Part shown: in pieces, positions 28,210 through 35,447 of the stretch
How positions within the stretch are numbered: the first letter of the stretch is position 1
Layout: every line of letters begins with the position of its first letter
Assembly (NCBI RefSeq): GCF_018613755.1
Contig: NZ_JAGGPP010000007.1
Location: 1-64,000, forward strand
DNA from: Arthrobacter sp. ISL-72
GTDB lineage: Bacteria; Actinomycetota; Actinomycetes; Actinomycetales; Micrococcaceae
Direction: 5' to 3'
Length of the DNA stretch: 64,000 nucleotides
The notes under the pieces: generated by a model
Told to the model about the DNA's origin: nothing
Seen by the model: only the letters and a program-made list of their open reading frames with translations
Database searches by the model: none
Made by a program: the position numbers and the translations under genes

Positions 28210-29778
28210 ATGAAGCCTGCCCGACGTCTGCCCCTACGGTCCGGAGCGGCCGCGGTCAAGGCAGCTGCTGGCTCCATGGCCGTGTTGCTCGCGCTGACTG
28301 GCTGCACCCTGTCCGGGTCCTCCAACGGCGGATCGAACGGCGCAAGCACCGGCAAGGCGGATCCGTCGATCGCCGAGGCGGCTCCGGAAGAGCTGCGGGG
28401 CTTCTATTCCCAGGAAGTTTCCTGGACCGCCTGCGAGGACAAGCTGCAGTGCGCCAAAATCAAGGTGCCCCTCGATTACAGCAAGCCCGACGGCGACAGC
28501 ATCGAGATCGCGGCCCTCAAGATGCCGGCGACGGGCGACAAGACCGGCAGCCTCCTGGTCAACCCAGGCGGACCGGGCGGTTCCGGCTACGACTTCGTCA
28601 AGGACGCCGGGGCGACGAACATTTCCAGCGAAGTCCGGGCCCGCTACGACCTGGTGGGCTTCGACCCCCGCGGCGTCAAGCGGTCTTCCCCCGTCACGTG
28701 CCTTACCGACCAGGAACGGGACGAATCCCGGGGGAAGAGCTACGACCTGAGCACGGACGCAGGACTAGCAGCCGCCGTCGCCGACAACAAGGCAACGGCC
28801 GCCAAATGCGCCGAAAAAACCGGTCCTGTGCTGGGTCACGTGGACACGGTCAGCGCGGCCAAGGACCTGGACATCCTTCGCGCCGTGGTCAATGACGCCA
28901 AGTTGAACTACCTGGGGTACTCCTACGGGACGTTCCTCGGCTCCACCTACGCCTCGCTGTTCCCGGACAACGTGGGCCGGATGGTGCTCGACGGTGCACT
29001 GGACCCCTCCCTCAGCAATGAGGAGCTCACCATGGGCCAGGCCCGTGCATTTGAGAAGGCCATCCGTGCCTATGTGGAGAAGTGCCTCGGTGACGGTGGC
29101 TGCCCGCTGAGCGGAACCGTGGACAGCGGTGTCCAGCAGATCCGCGACGTGGTGGCAGCAGTGGACGCCAACCCCCAGCGCGCCCAGGACGGCAGGCTGG
29201 TGACCGGCTCGGCCTTCGTCAGCGGTCTCATTCTCCCCCTGTACAACGACGACAACTGGCCCCTGCTGACCCAGGCACTGGACGCCGCGCTCAAGGGCGA
29301 CCCCTCACCGATGCTCCGGCTGTCCGACTTCGGCGCCGACCGGGACCCGAGCGGCAAGTACACCTCCAACAGCGCCTTCGCCTTCAACGCCGTCAACTGC
29401 CTGGACTACCCGATGGTGTCGGACCCCGCCGCGATGCGGGCCGAAGAGCAGCGGCTGCGCCAGGAATCACCCACCCTCGGCTACTTCTTCGCCTACGGCG
29501 GCACCAACTGCCAGGACTGGCCCTACAAGAGCCTCCGCACCCCGGCGCCCGTGGAGTACTCCGGTTCCGCGCCCATCGTGGTGGTGGGCACCACCGGCGA
29601 TCCCGCGACCCCCGTCGAGTGGGCAGGCGCCCTCCGCAAGCAGCTGGGCAACGCCTCCCTGGTGACCTGGAAGGGTGAGGGCCACACCGCCTACGGCCGC
29701 TCCAACAGCTGCGTCACCAAGGCCGTCGACGACTACTTCCTGACCGGAGAGGCACCCGCGGACAACACGCAGTGCTAG
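28210..29778 (+). CDS. Secreted alpha/beta-hydrolase lipoprotein, tripeptidyl-aminopeptidase (TAP)-like
   Basis: 522 residues, serine peptidase family S33 style. The signal peptide ends with lipobox LTGC (C32). The hydrolase core has NPGGPGGSGY, GFDPRGVKRSSPVTC, nucleophile S238 in GYSYGTF, then a C-terminal TAP-like domain with D464 in TGDPATP and H492 in GEGHTAY. Such proteins trim tripeptides from exported peptides; substrate not proven. The ATG at 28210 has AAGGAG 6 nt upstream, which rules out the frame starting at 28165. A -10-like TATGTT lies at 28164-28169. Confidence 0.87.
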   Translation: MKPARRLPLRSGAAAVKAAAGSMAVLLALTGCTLSGSSNGGSNGASTGKADPSIAEAAPEELRGFYSQEVSWTACEDKLQCAKIKVPLDYSKPDGDSIEIAALKMPATGDKTGSLLVNPGGPGGSGYDFVKDAGATNISSEVRARYDLVGFDPRGVKRSSPVTCLTDQERDESRGKSYDLSTDAGLAAAVADNKATAAKCAEKTGPVLGHVDTVSAAKDLDILRAVVNDAKLNYLGYSYGTFLGSTYASLFPDNVGRMVLDGALDPSLSNEELTMGQARAFEKAIRAYVEKCLGDGGCPLSGTVDSGVQQIRDVVAAVDANPQRAQDGRLVTGSAFVSGLILPLYNDDNWPLLTQALDAALKGDPSPMLRLSDFGADRDPSGKYTSNSAFAFNAVNCLDYPMVSDPAAMRAEEQRLRQESPTLGYFFAYGGTNCQDWPYKSLRTPAPVEYSGSAPIVVVGTTGDPATPVEWAGALRKQLGNASLVTWKGEGHTAYGRSNSCVTKAVDDYFLTGEAPADNTQC

Positions 29779-29819
29779 GCAGCAGTGCTGAATCGGCCGG
29801 CGGCCGTCTGACCGGCAGG

Positions 29820-30575
29820 CTATTCGGACCGGGGCTCGAGCAATACCGGAAGGTCCCGGATGGACTGCACGACGGCGGTGGCGCCGGCCGCGCGAAGCGC
29901 CGGCTCCCCGTGCGCCCCGGTGAGGACTCCGGCCACCGTACTGGCCCCGGCCCGCAGGCCGGACTGGATGTCCGCGCAGGAGTCCCCCACGACGGCGACT
30001 TTACGGACATCGTCAAGGTCCAGCGCGAGGACGGCCGTCAGGATCATGTCCGGATAGGGCCTGCCGCGTCCAGCGTCGGCCGGGCACAGGCTCAGGTCCG
30101 CCAAACCCATCCAGCCAAGGCTCTCCAGCACCATGTTCTGGGTGTGGCGTCCAAAGCCCGTGGCAAGGCACACCATGACTCCGGCGTCCCGCAGCCAGCC
30201 GATGGCGTCTTCGGCGCCGGGAACAGCCTGGATGACGCCGTCTGCTATCAGTTCATCGCAGCTTCGCTCGAAGAAGGTGTTGGCTGCGGCGGCGCGGGCG
30301 CGGCCCTCGAACAAGTGGCTGAAGACCGCGAGTTTTGATGTTCCCGCCGTTTCCTTGGCGTAGCGGAGCATGCGTTCGAACCGGGGCGAGCCTTCCTCTA
30401 TTCCCTGGTCTGCCAAGGTGCGCGTCATGGCGTGCTCCAGCAGGCCGCCGTCGAACACTGTTGTTCCCACCATCGCCAGGACGGCCAGCCGGACGTCATG
30501 GGCGGAACCCGGGCGGGTGCCATGCAGTGTGGTTGCCGTTGCCCGTGCGGATGCGTCTGCTGTGTCCGGAGTCAT
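29820..30575 (-). CDS. Phosphonatase-like HAD protein lacking the catalytic nucleophile
   Basis: 251 residues, similar to phosphonoacetaldehyde-hydrolase-like HAD proteins. Motif I, normally DMAGTT, reads AMVGTT: the nucleophilic Asp is Ala34 (codon GCG). Later motifs are intact: LATGFGRHTQ (motif II Thr), RPYPDMIL, and GDSCADIQSGLRAGA (motif IV). As it stands the protein should not form the usual phospho-Asp intermediate. The ATG start has AAGGGG 7 nt upstream; the longer frame starting 135 nt upstream is rejected. Confidence 0.8.
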   Translation of the reverse strand: MTPDTADASARATATTLHGTRPGSAHDVRLAVLAMVGTTVFDGGLLEHAMTRTLADQGIEEGSPRFERMLRYAKETAGTSKLAVFSHLFEGRARAAAANTFFERSCDELIADGVIQAVPGAEDAIGWLRDAGVMVCLATGFGRHTQNMVLESLGWMGLADLSLCPADAGRGRPYPDMILTAVLALDLDDVRKVAVVGDSCADIQSGLRAGASTVAGVLTGAHGEPALRAAGATAVVQSIRDLPVLLEPRSE

Positions 30576-30812
30576 AGCCAAGCCCCTTCGCTGACAAGTG
30601 GCCGCCGACGCGGCCGTGGATGATCGTTCCACAGTGGAAGCTCTCCGGGACCGCTTGCTGAACCCGCCCCGGCCGCGGGGTGAACATCCGGACAACGTCC
30701 GACACATCAATCCTGGCGGTGCCCGGCCCGCTCATTTTGACCCGGGCAAAGGTCTCTATTACAGTTGTCTCTTGCATGATCCGCCCGGTTCTTCCGGGAA
30801 ATGTCATGCGGT

Positions 30813-30885
30813 GCTTCCTTAGCTCAGTCGGTAGAGCGTTTCACTCGTAATGAAAAGGTCATCAGTTCGATTCTGATAGGAAGCT
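30813..30885 (+). tRNA. tRNA-Thr (anticodon CGT)
   Basis: 73-nt cloverleaf. Acceptor GCTTCCT pairs with AGGAAGC, anticodon loop CTCGTAA gives CGT, T-loop TTCGATT. No CCA encoded. Followed at once by a terminator. Confidence 0.93.
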
Positions 30886-30892
30886 CGGGAAG

Positions 30893-30936
30893 AACCCCGT
30901 GTTGTCGCCGGTTCCGGTGGTGACGCGGGGTTTTTT
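30893..30936 (+). terminator. Terminator after tRNA-Thr
   Basis: Stem AACCCCGTGT...ACGCGGGGTT with an inner stem CGCCGG/CCGGTGG, ending in six T residues. Confidence 0.75.
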
Positions 30937-30994
30937 ACTGGTTAAGCGGAAGGCCGCCTCCGGCGATGGCCCGTTCCGCCGAAGCGGGGCGGCA

Positions 30995-31426
30995 TCAAGG
31001 CCGGTCAGCGGACCATCTCCGGCTTGCGCGGAAAAGGACTCCGCCGATAAGCCCTGCCAACGCAGCCGGAATGGCGAACAACCCGAAGATCTGCGGGATC
31101 AGCGTTGGCGGGGTTGTGATCATCGTGGACAAGCCCACCAAGGCGACAGGCGCCGCAACGCAGATGGTTACCCACAGCGGATAACGCCGGATCTGGGACC
31201 AGACGGCCGCCGCAATTGACGCCGCCGAGCCCAGCAGCATGCACAGCCGGCCGATGCGCAATCGTTCCACAAAGTCCGGCACAGGCTCATAGACGAAGAA
31301 CAGTGTCCGTTCCAAAGCAACAACGGTCAGGATGATGGATACGCCGACCAGCCCTGCCCAAGGCAGCGACCTCCCCCTCCACCACCGGCGCACAACGTAG
31401 CGTTCGTCACTCGGTGAGTTCGTCAC
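30995..31426 (-). CDS. Small integral membrane protein, unknown
   Basis: 143 residues with about four hydrophobic helices (roughly 22-42, 55-75, 82-102, 108-130) and basic ends (RRWWRGRS; RASRRWSADRP). No recognised family. The GTG start is preceded by TAAGAT at 7 nt with no ribosome site, mirrored by the divergent gene at 31545, which also has TAAGAT at 6 nt. The chosen start avoids a longer frame that would overlap that divergent gene. Confidence 0.65.
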   Translation of the reverse strand: MTNSPSDERYVVRRWWRGRSLPWAGLVGVSIILTVVALERTLFFVYEPVPDFVERLRIGRLCMLLGSAASIAAAVWSQIRRYPLWVTICVAAPVALVGLSTMITTPPTLIPQIFGLFAIPAALAGLIGGVLFRASRRWSADRP

Positions 31427-31544
31427 TCTGCCGATCTTAGCCGCTGGCCGCCGGAAGGGACCGGGCTTGCTCCTAAGGCTGCTGACACCATCCGGAAGGA
31501 ACGGACACCGGCACGGGGGCGGCAACGGACCATAAGATGCTCGC

Positions 31545-32666
31545 ATGGACGAGCAACAACTCGCGGGCATCGCCGCCGCTCTCTACACGCAGCCGCTTGA
31601 AGGATTCGTGGCCGCCCGGACAGCAGCAGCCAAGGCTGCGGCGGAGGACAGCGGGCGTGCCCTGGCTGACGCTGTGCGTGCCCTCCCCAAGCCCTCTGCG
31701 GCGGCCTGGGCAGTTAACATGCTGGCCGTGCATCGTCCGGACTCGCTCGGTGAGCTGGCGGATCTGGGAGCGGCGATGCGCAGCGCCCAGGACGACCTCG
31801 ACGCCGGTGCCCTCCGCACGCTTTCCCAGGAGCGGCGGCAGCTGCTCAACCAGGTTATGGAAGCTGCCCGTGACGTGACGGAACAGCAGGGCCGCAAGCT
31901 AAGCAGCGCAGTGGCCACCGAGGTGGAGCAGACGTTGCGGGCCGTAACCGTGGATGAGGGTGCGGCCGCCGCTGTGCGGAGCGGCCGCCTGCTCCGGGTG
32001 CTCTCGGCCGATGGCGTGGACCGCGTGGACGTCGGGGACGCTGTGGCGGTCCCCTCGGTGCTGACCCTCCCGGCGGGTCCGGAACCGGAGGTCCGGCAGG
32101 CGCCGTCGGGCCCTCCGCCTTCCAAGGGCGGCACCGCCAAAGGCGGGACGGGGAAAGCCGGGACCGTGAAAGACGGAACTGCCAAGCGTAAGACTGCCGG
32201 CGGCATTGTGTCAGGCGGAACGCCGAAAGCAGGAGCAGCGAAGGCGGGTCCAGGCCGCAGGCCGGCCGTCGTGGAAAACGATACTGCGCCGGCGGCTGCC
32301 TCCGCTGAAAAACCCCGCCTGAAGGCCGTCAGGACTGAGCGGGCGGCGCCGTCGCCGTCGGTTCTCGAGCGGGCCGCTGCACGCCTTGCCGAAGCCGAGG
32401 CAGCCTCACAGGCAGCGGCAGAGGAAGCCCGCGAGCGGATCGAGGAATTTGAAGAAGCAGCGTCCACCCTGACCCGGCTGGGGGAAGAAGCCCGCAGCCT
32501 GCGCGAACGCCTCAAGAAGGTCGATGAGGAATTCGAGCAGGCCAGGAAACGACGTGAATCCGCTGCCGCGCAGATGCAGCTGGCCAGCAGGGCCGCGGAA
32601 AAAGTCCAGCGGGCCGAAATGCTGGCCAGGGAGAGAGTGCTCCGGCTTCGCAACACGCCGGACTGA
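31545..32666 (+). CDS. Coiled-coil protein with a Gly/Thr/Lys linker, unknown
   Basis: 373 residues. An Ala-rich helical N-terminal domain (1-150) includes PKPSAAAWAVNMLAV. A low-complexity basic linker with repeats of the type GGTAKGGTGKAGTVKDGTAK spans about 195-235. A long coiled coil (270-373) is rich in Glu/Arg/Ala. The basic linker could contact nucleic acid and the coiled coil suggests oligomerisation; function is unknown. TAAGAT lies 6 nt before the ATG (leaderless type). Next gene: a 78-residue protein 39 nt on. Confidence 0.7.
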   Translation: MDEQQLAGIAAALYTQPLEGFVAARTAAAKAAAEDSGRALADAVRALPKPSAAAWAVNMLAVHRPDSLGELADLGAAMRSAQDDLDAGALRTLSQERRQLLNQVMEAARDVTEQQGRKLSSAVATEVEQTLRAVTVDEGAAAAVRSGRLLRVLSADGVDRVDVGDAVAVPSVLTLPAGPEPEVRQAPSGPPPSKGGTAKGGTGKAGTVKDGTAKRKTAGGIVSGGTPKAGAAKAGPGRRPAVVENDTAPAAASAEKPRLKAVRTERAAPSPSVLERAAARLAEAEAASQAAAEEARERIEEFEEAASTLTRLGEEARSLRERLKKVDEEFEQARKRRESAAAQMQLASRAAEKVQRAEMLARERVLRLRNTPD

Positions 32667-32705
32667 GTGGCCTTTACTGTCAGAGGCCGGTTGCACACTT
32701 GATTC

Positions 32706-32942
32706 ATGGATACGAACCTCAGCAACAGCCAAGCAACCACGCGGGGATCCCTCGGCGGCTCCGACACTGCGAACCAGGAATTCCATGTCACCTACTTTGA
32801 TTCCGACTGCGGCCTGATTCGCACGGAAACGTTCGACACCCTGCCGGAGGCCGAACGATTTGCCAGCCGGAATGTTTCCGACGAGCAGGGCTGGGCCGTC
32901 ATCGACGCCGTGCCCGCTGAGGCAAGCCAGCTGGCCGCCTAG
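32706..32942 (+). CDS. Small hypothetical protein, 78 residues
   Basis: A polar N-terminus (NLSNSQATTRGSLGG) is followed by a compact region HVTYFDSDCGLIRTETFDTL and PEAERFASRNVSDEQGWAVI that looks like a small alpha/beta domain. No family recognised. Codon use fits its neighbours. No clear ribosome site. A terminator follows the stop at once. Confidence 0.55.
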   Translation: MDTNLSNSQATTRGSLGGSDTANQEFHVTYFDSDCGLIRTETFDTLPEAERFASRNVSDEQGWAVIDAVPAEASQLAA

Positions 32943-32950
32943 GAAAAGCA

Positions 32951-32983
32951 GGAGGCCCCGCACTGCATGAGTGCGGAGCCTCC
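32951..32983. terminator. Bidirectional terminator
   Basis: GGAGGCCCCGCACT pairs with AGTGCGGAGCCTCC (one mismatch) around GCATG, between the convergent small ORF and the aldo/keto reductase. Confidence 0.65.
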
Positions 32984-33025
32984 CCGCCGTAACGGTTCCC
33001 GGAGCTAAGGCACGGGGGCCTGCGG

Positions 33026-33871
33026 CTAGGCGAAGTCGGAGACAGCCGGGTCAGGGCCGATCCGTCCGGTACCCTCCACAGTGCGGTCCAGGCCGTTGAT
33101 GGCCTCGATGTCTGCGGCATCCAACGTGACATCCAAGGCGGCGTAGTTTTCGCGGATCCGGGAATCTGTGACGGACTTCGGGATCACCACGTTGCCCAGG
33201 GCGAGGTGCCAGGCAATGACCACCTGTGCCTGCGTGGCGTTGTGCTTGGCCGCGATCCCGGCAATGGCAGGGTGCTCCAGGAGCTCGCCGCCCTGGCCCA
33301 GTGGCGACCATGCCTGGGTGAGGATGCCCTTGGACGCGTTGAATTCGCGCAGGTCCGCCTGATTGAAGAACGGGTGCAGCTCCACCTGGTTGATGGCAGG
33401 AACAACGCCGGTCTCATCGATGATCCGCTGCAGTCCCTCAGGAGTGAAGTTGGAGACACCGATGGACTTTACCCGGCCGCGCTTCTGCAGCTCGATCAGC
33501 GCCTTCCAGGTGTCCACGTACTTGTCCTGCTGCGGCTGCTGCCAGTGGATCAGGTACAGGTCCAGGGTTTCAAGGCCCAGGCGCTCCATAGAAGCCTCGA
33601 AGGCAGCAAGGGTGGACTCGTAGCCTTGGTCGGCGTTCCACAGCTTGGTGGTGATGAAGATGTCTTCCGGCTTCAGGGCCGAGCGCTCGATGGCCCGGCC
33701 CACGCCAGCTTCGTTGCCGTAGATCTTGGCGGTGTCGATGTGGCGGAAGCCTGCCTCAAAGGCCTGGACCACAACCTTTTCCGCGACGTCGTCCTCAACC
33801 TGCCACACTCCGTAGCCCAGCTGGGGAATGGTGTTGCCGTCATTGAAAGTCAGTTCAGGAGAAAGAGTCAT
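33026..33871 (-). CDS. Aldo/keto reductase
   Basis: 281 residues, NADPH-dependent (beta/alpha)8 barrel. The catalytic tetrad is D46 and Y51 (HIDTAKIYGNE), K76 (TTKLW) and H109 (YLIHWQ); the cofactor motif VIPKSVTDSRIREN is near 225-240. Resembles 2,5-diketo-D-gluconate reductase-type AKRs; true substrate unknown. The ATG start has AGGA 7 nt upstream. Single gene. Confidence 0.9.
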   Translation of the reverse strand: MTLSPELTFNDGNTIPQLGYGVWQVEDDVAEKVVVQAFEAGFRHIDTAKIYGNEAGVGRAIERSALKPEDIFITTKLWNADQGYESTLAAFEASMERLGLETLDLYLIHWQQPQQDKYVDTWKALIELQKRGRVKSIGVSNFTPEGLQRIIDETGVVPAINQVELHPFFNQADLREFNASKGILTQAWSPLGQGGELLEHPAIAGIAAKHNATQAQVVIAWHLALGNVVIPKSVTDSRIRENYAALDVTLDAADIEAINGLDRTVEGTGRIGPDPAVSDFA

Positions 33872-33984
33872 TCGTTCATCCTGCCAAGGACGGCAGTGCC
33901 CGGCCAGCAAAACGGGCCCGCTAAGCTAGCCGCGTAACCGGGAATACCCGCCCCGCGCGGCTCTGACTAAGTGTTCCAGCCCGG

Positions 33985-34437
33985 TCAGGAATTGCCGGGC
34001 TCGGCAAGCCGCCGTTCGGCATCGGCAATCTGTTCGAACACCGACTCCGCGCGGCGGCGGACGGATGCTGCGCCGACGGGGATGGGACCTACCGCGAGCC
34101 GCAGCATGGCGGCTGCCTCCGCCGTGGTGGCCAGCGAGTTGCCGGCTTTGGAGAGTGAGCGATGGACGCCGGCCAGCGCTCCGGGTATGTCCAGGCCGTC
34201 GCTGGGCGACCGCCGCTGCGCTTCCACGCAGATGTTCCGGACCCTCTCGGAGAGGGCCGCAAGGTCGTTCGCAATCTCCACAAGTTCGGCGTACAGCTGA
34301 TCATCCTCGACGCCTTCCAGGACCTGATGGTAGCGGTCAAGGCCGCGGTGGAAGCGGTCGTGGGCCCGCCGCCACAGCCCCCTGCCCAGCTCAGCGTCGT
34401 CTTTCCGCCCTTGACGGGCGGCTGCAAAGAATGCCAC
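33985..34437 (-). CDS. Helical protein linked to the proteasome activator, unknown
   Basis: 150 residues, almost entirely predicted helix, with Arg-rich N-terminus (RQGRKDDAELGRGLWRRAHD), a central acidic helix (EIANDLAALSERVRNIC) and a C-terminal coil (RRRAESVFEQIADAERRL). No family recognised. Starts 8 nt after the stop of the Bpa gene with a GTG and is almost surely co-transcribed, so it may work with the proteasome or its activator. Confidence 0.75.
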   Translation of the reverse strand: MAFFAAARQGRKDDAELGRGLWRRAHDRFHRGLDRYHQVLEGVEDDQLYAELVEIANDLAALSERVRNICVEAQRRSPSDGLDIPGALAGVHRSLSKAGNSLATTAEAAAMLRLAVGPIPVGAASVRRRAESVFEQIADAERRLAEPGNS

Positions 34438-34445
34438 GAACTGCC

Positions 34446-35072
34446 TTAAAGGTACTGGCCGGGACCGTGGTCCGGATCATCCGGTGTTCCGGCTTTCTGG
34501 GAATCGGCGCGGGCCTGCGGCACCTTGGCACGCTGCGGCTCGCCATTCTCACCTATCACTACGCCCGGTGCGATCATCGTCCCGGGCGGCAGCTGCCGTA
34601 ACTGCATTTGCGCCGCGGCATGCTCACGCGCGGCATGCTGTGCAGCGATGGCCGTCTGGATGCCATGGAACAGGCCTTCGAGCCAGCCAACCAACTGCGC
34701 CTGCGCAATACGCAGTTCCGGCTCTGACGGCGTGGTGTCTTCCGGAAAGGGAAGGCTGATCCGGTCCAGCTCTTCAACGAGTTCCGGGGCAAGCCCCTCC
34801 TCGAGTTCCTTGATGGACCGTTCGTGGATTGCGGCCAGACGCCCCCGGGCAGCCTCATCCAGCGGGGCCGATTTCACTTCATCCAGCAATTGCTTGATCA
34901 TGGTGCCGATCCGCATCACCTTGGCAGGCTCGTCCACCAGGTCTTGGAGGCTGCTCCTCCTCGACCGGCCGTTCCCAGGATTGGACGCCGGGCCCGGAAC
35001 TGCTTCGGCGTCGAGTGCTGTGCCCTCAACAGGGGCGTCCTCTTCAGGTTGAGTGTCGTTCGGATCGCTCAT
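34446..35072 (-). CDS. bpa: Bacterial proteasome activator (Bpa/PafE, DUF2587)
   Basis: 208 residues. A disordered acidic N-terminus (1-40) is followed by the four-helix-bundle core (DEPAKVMRIGTMIKQLLDEV through LVGWLEGLFHGIQTAI) and a flexible tail ending exactly in GPGQYL. The C-terminal GQYL inserts into pockets of the 20S proteasome and opens its gate without ATP, as described for mycobacterial Bpa/PafE. Implies that the organism has a proteasome; none is in this window. The downstream helical gene is in the same operon. Confidence 0.9.
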   Translation of the reverse strand: MSDPNDTQPEEDAPVEGTALDAEAVPGPASNPGNGRSRRSSLQDLVDEPAKVMRIGTMIKQLLDEVKSAPLDEAARGRLAAIHERSIKELEEGLAPELVEELDRISLPFPEDTTPSEPELRIAQAQLVGWLEGLFHGIQTAIAAQHAAREHAAAQMQLRQLPPGTMIAPGVVIGENGEPQRAKVPQARADSQKAGTPDDPDHGPGQYL

Positions 35073-35162
35073 GGCTTCATACTCTCACGAGCCGCCAGCG
35101 GCGGCGCCAGTCAATGAACCAAGTTGACCTGATCGGAACAGCCAGGGTCATGAAACGGCGGA

Positions 35163-35199
35163 AGGGCGCCGTCGGGCCTTTTTTGTCCGACGGCGCCCT
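35163..35199. terminator. Hairpin after cstA-ybdD
   Basis: AGGGCGCCGTCGG pairs perfectly with CCGACGGCGCCCT around an 11-nt loop holding six T residues. No U-run follows the stem on the minus strand, so termination is plausible but not classical. Confidence 0.5.
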
Positions 35200-35243
35200 C
35201 CGTTGGCGGCGCTGCTGCGGCAGCACGGCTCAGCAGGAGCCGC

Positions 35244-35435
35244 TCAGCAGCAGCGGCCCTGCGGGTTGCTGTCCTGGCGGTCGGTGCGGTCCCGCCAGAA
35301 CTCGCGCTCGGTCATCGGTTTCTCCGCATGCCCTGAGGCGGCGTGGTGCTCCAGGTATTTTGCATAGGCGTCCGCCCCCAGCACTCCGCCGAAGTACCGG
35401 GCAAAGCCACGGAAGCCTTCCAGTATCGCGTTCAT
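35244..35435 (-). CDS. YbdD/YjiX family protein
   Basis: 63 residues. Contains the family core YFGGVLGADAYAKYLEHHA and MTEREFWRDR, ending in GRCC. In many bacteria this small protein follows the CstA-type carbon starvation transporter, as here (12 nt downstream). Its function is not established. Confidence 0.85.
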   Translation of the reverse strand: MNAILEGFRGFARYFGGVLGADAYAKYLEHHAASGHAEKPMTEREFWRDRTDRQDSNPQGRCC

Positions 35436-35447
35436 CGCTGGCCCCGA

